A stretch of 51,623 nt of DNA, from positions 1-51,623 of the forward strand of contig CAZCGE010000001.1 of the NCBI GenBank assembly GCA_964498125.1, written 5' to 3'. Made by a program: the position numbers and the translations under genes. The notes under the pieces are model-generated. The model saw only the letters and a program-made list of their open reading frames with translations. It was not told where the DNA came from and ran no database searches. Below are positions 50,952-51,623 of the stretch, piece by piece. The stretch is from CAMDBL01 sp964498125 (GTDB lineage Bacteria > Pseudomonadota > Alphaproteobacteria > Rhizobiales > Hyphomicrobiaceae). Every line of letters begins with the position of its first letter. The stretch's first letter is position 1.

Positions 50952-51623
50952 TGTAAACCGGCGTGCAATTTTGACCCCTGTTCGGGGGTAATCGGCGTCG
51001 AAATTTGACCCCACCCCGGCGTGGTGAAAATGGCCTTCTGTGCGTGAGTCGCGCGAGAAGGCCGGGCGGGGGATGATCACTGTGGACACGATTGGGAAGG
51101 TGCGGCGGGCGCATTTCGTTCAGGGCAAGAAGATCAAGGCGATCGCGCGGGAGATGAACCTGTCGCGCAACACGGTGCGCGACATCGTCCGCGCCGAGGC
51201 CAAGACTGAGCACCGCTACGTGCGCAAGGATCAGCCGCTGCCGCAGCTCGGGCTGCACGTCGTGGCCCTGGAGGCAATGCTCACCGGCAATGCGACGAAG
51301 GCGCGGCGCGAGCGCCTGACGTTCCAACGCATGTACGAGGAATTGCGGCTGGGCGGTTACGGCGGCGGCTACGATGCCGTCCGCCGGTACGGCCGGGCAT
51401 GGGCTTTACGCGAGGGCGAGCGGACGGCGACAGCCTTCGTGCCGCTGATTTTCGCAGCCGGTGAGGCTTACCAGTTTGACTGGAGCCACGAGATCATCGT
51501 GCTCGCCGGCGTCACGACGACGGTGAAGGTGGCGCAGGTCCGGCTGTGCCATAGCCGGATGATCTTCGCCCGCGCGTACATGCGCGAGAGCCAGGAGATG
51601 GTGTTCGACGCGCACGAGAAGGC
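50952..51623 (+). mobile_element. IS21-family insertion sequence, left end, truncated by window edge
   Basis: The probable tip is TGTAAACCGG at 50952. Two copies of an internal terminal repeat follow: GGCGTGCAATTTTGACCCC (50960-50978) and GGCGTCGAAATTTGACCCC (50994-51012). Multiple repeats of this type next to the tip are characteristic of IS21 ends. The istA gene begins at 51073; istB and the right end are outside the window. Confidence 0.85.
51073..51623 (+). CDS. istA: IS21-family transposase IstA (5' part)
   Basis: The frame has no stop before the window edge. Its 183 residues include an N-terminal helix-turn-helix (VRRAHFVQGKKIKAIAREMN, then LSRNTVRDIV), a charged linker, and the start of the DDE integrase core with the first catalytic Asp at residue 136 in AYQFDWSHE. 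The ATG at 51073 follows GGGCGGGGG. IstA cuts and joins DNA together with the AAA+ helper IstB, not seen here. It is partial only because of the window boundary, as far as can be seen. Confidence 0.9.
   Translation, partial: MITVDTIGKVRRAHFVQGKKIKAIAREMNLSRNTVRDIVRAEAKTEHRYVRKDQPLPQLGLHVVALEAMLTGNATKARRERLTFQRMYEELRLGGYGGGYDAVRRYGRAWALREGERTATAFVPLIFAAGEAYQFDWSHEIIVLAGVTTTVKVAQVRLCHSRMIFARAYMRESQEMVFDAHEK

Overview
The window is high-GC DNA with short operons, strong AGGAGG-type ribosome sites and many periplasmic solute receptors of the TctC, DctP, Dpp, SsuA and Tat-exported sugar-type families. This profile suggests a soil or water alphaproteobacterium, probably Hyphomicrobiales (Bradyrhizobium-like) or a relative. 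The lineage call is inference from gene content only. No rRNA, tRNA or CRISPR array was recognised.

Layout. (1) 0.3-6.5 kb, plus strand: an HMG-CoA-lyase-like carboxyltransferase, a luciferase-like flavin monooxygenase (LLM), a nitrilase-family hydrolase, a second LLM paralogous to the first, and a TRAP-type solute receptor without its membrane subunits. (2) 6.7-13.1 kb, minus strand: a complete TctCBA tricarboxylate-type transporter followed by a 2-oxoacid dehydrogenase E1 alpha/beta pair and a 2,6-dihydroxypyridine-hydroxylase-like FAD monooxygenase. A small chimeric gene relic (GST start joined to a DctP fragment) lies just upstream. (3) 13.6-15.3 kb, plus strand: a type I Baeyer-Villiger monooxygenase. 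(4) 15.3-26.1 kb, minus strand: an M20 carbamoylase/amidase, two amidase-signature enzymes (one unusually long), a beta-lactamase-fold esterase, and a DppBCFD peptide-type ABC transporter core. (5) 26.4-34 kb, plus strand: an amidase with an AtzG-like small partner, the family-5 receptor probably serving the Dpp core, an SsuABC-like transporter, and an NtaA/DszA-type LLM. (6) 34.6-37.4 kb, minus strand: a six-helix membrane protein ending in a J-domain and a periplasmic trypsin-like protease. (7) 37.9-44.5 kb, plus strand: an HpcH/HpaI aldolase, a D-2-hydroxyacid dehydrogenase, and a complete sugar-type ABC importer with a Tat-exported receptor. (8) 45.1-50.7 kb, minus strand: a compact mobile replication module with two small HTH proteins, a primase N-terminal domain protein, a TOPRIM-DUF927 helicase-like protein, a RepA-tail-like protein and a zinc-ribbon protein. 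(9) From 50.95 kb to the right edge: the left end of an IS21-family element with a truncated istA.

Function. Regions 1-5 look like an uptake-and-degradation territory for nitrogen-containing or amide-containing organic compounds. Transporters sit beside flavin oxygenases (which could hydroxylate, insert oxygen or open rings), six amide/ester/C-N hydrolases, and lyases or dehydrogenases that could pass carbon to central metabolism. The substrates cannot be read from sequence. No transcriptional regulator gene was recognised in the first 44 kb. The right-hand 7 kb is mobile DNA unrelated to this metabolism.
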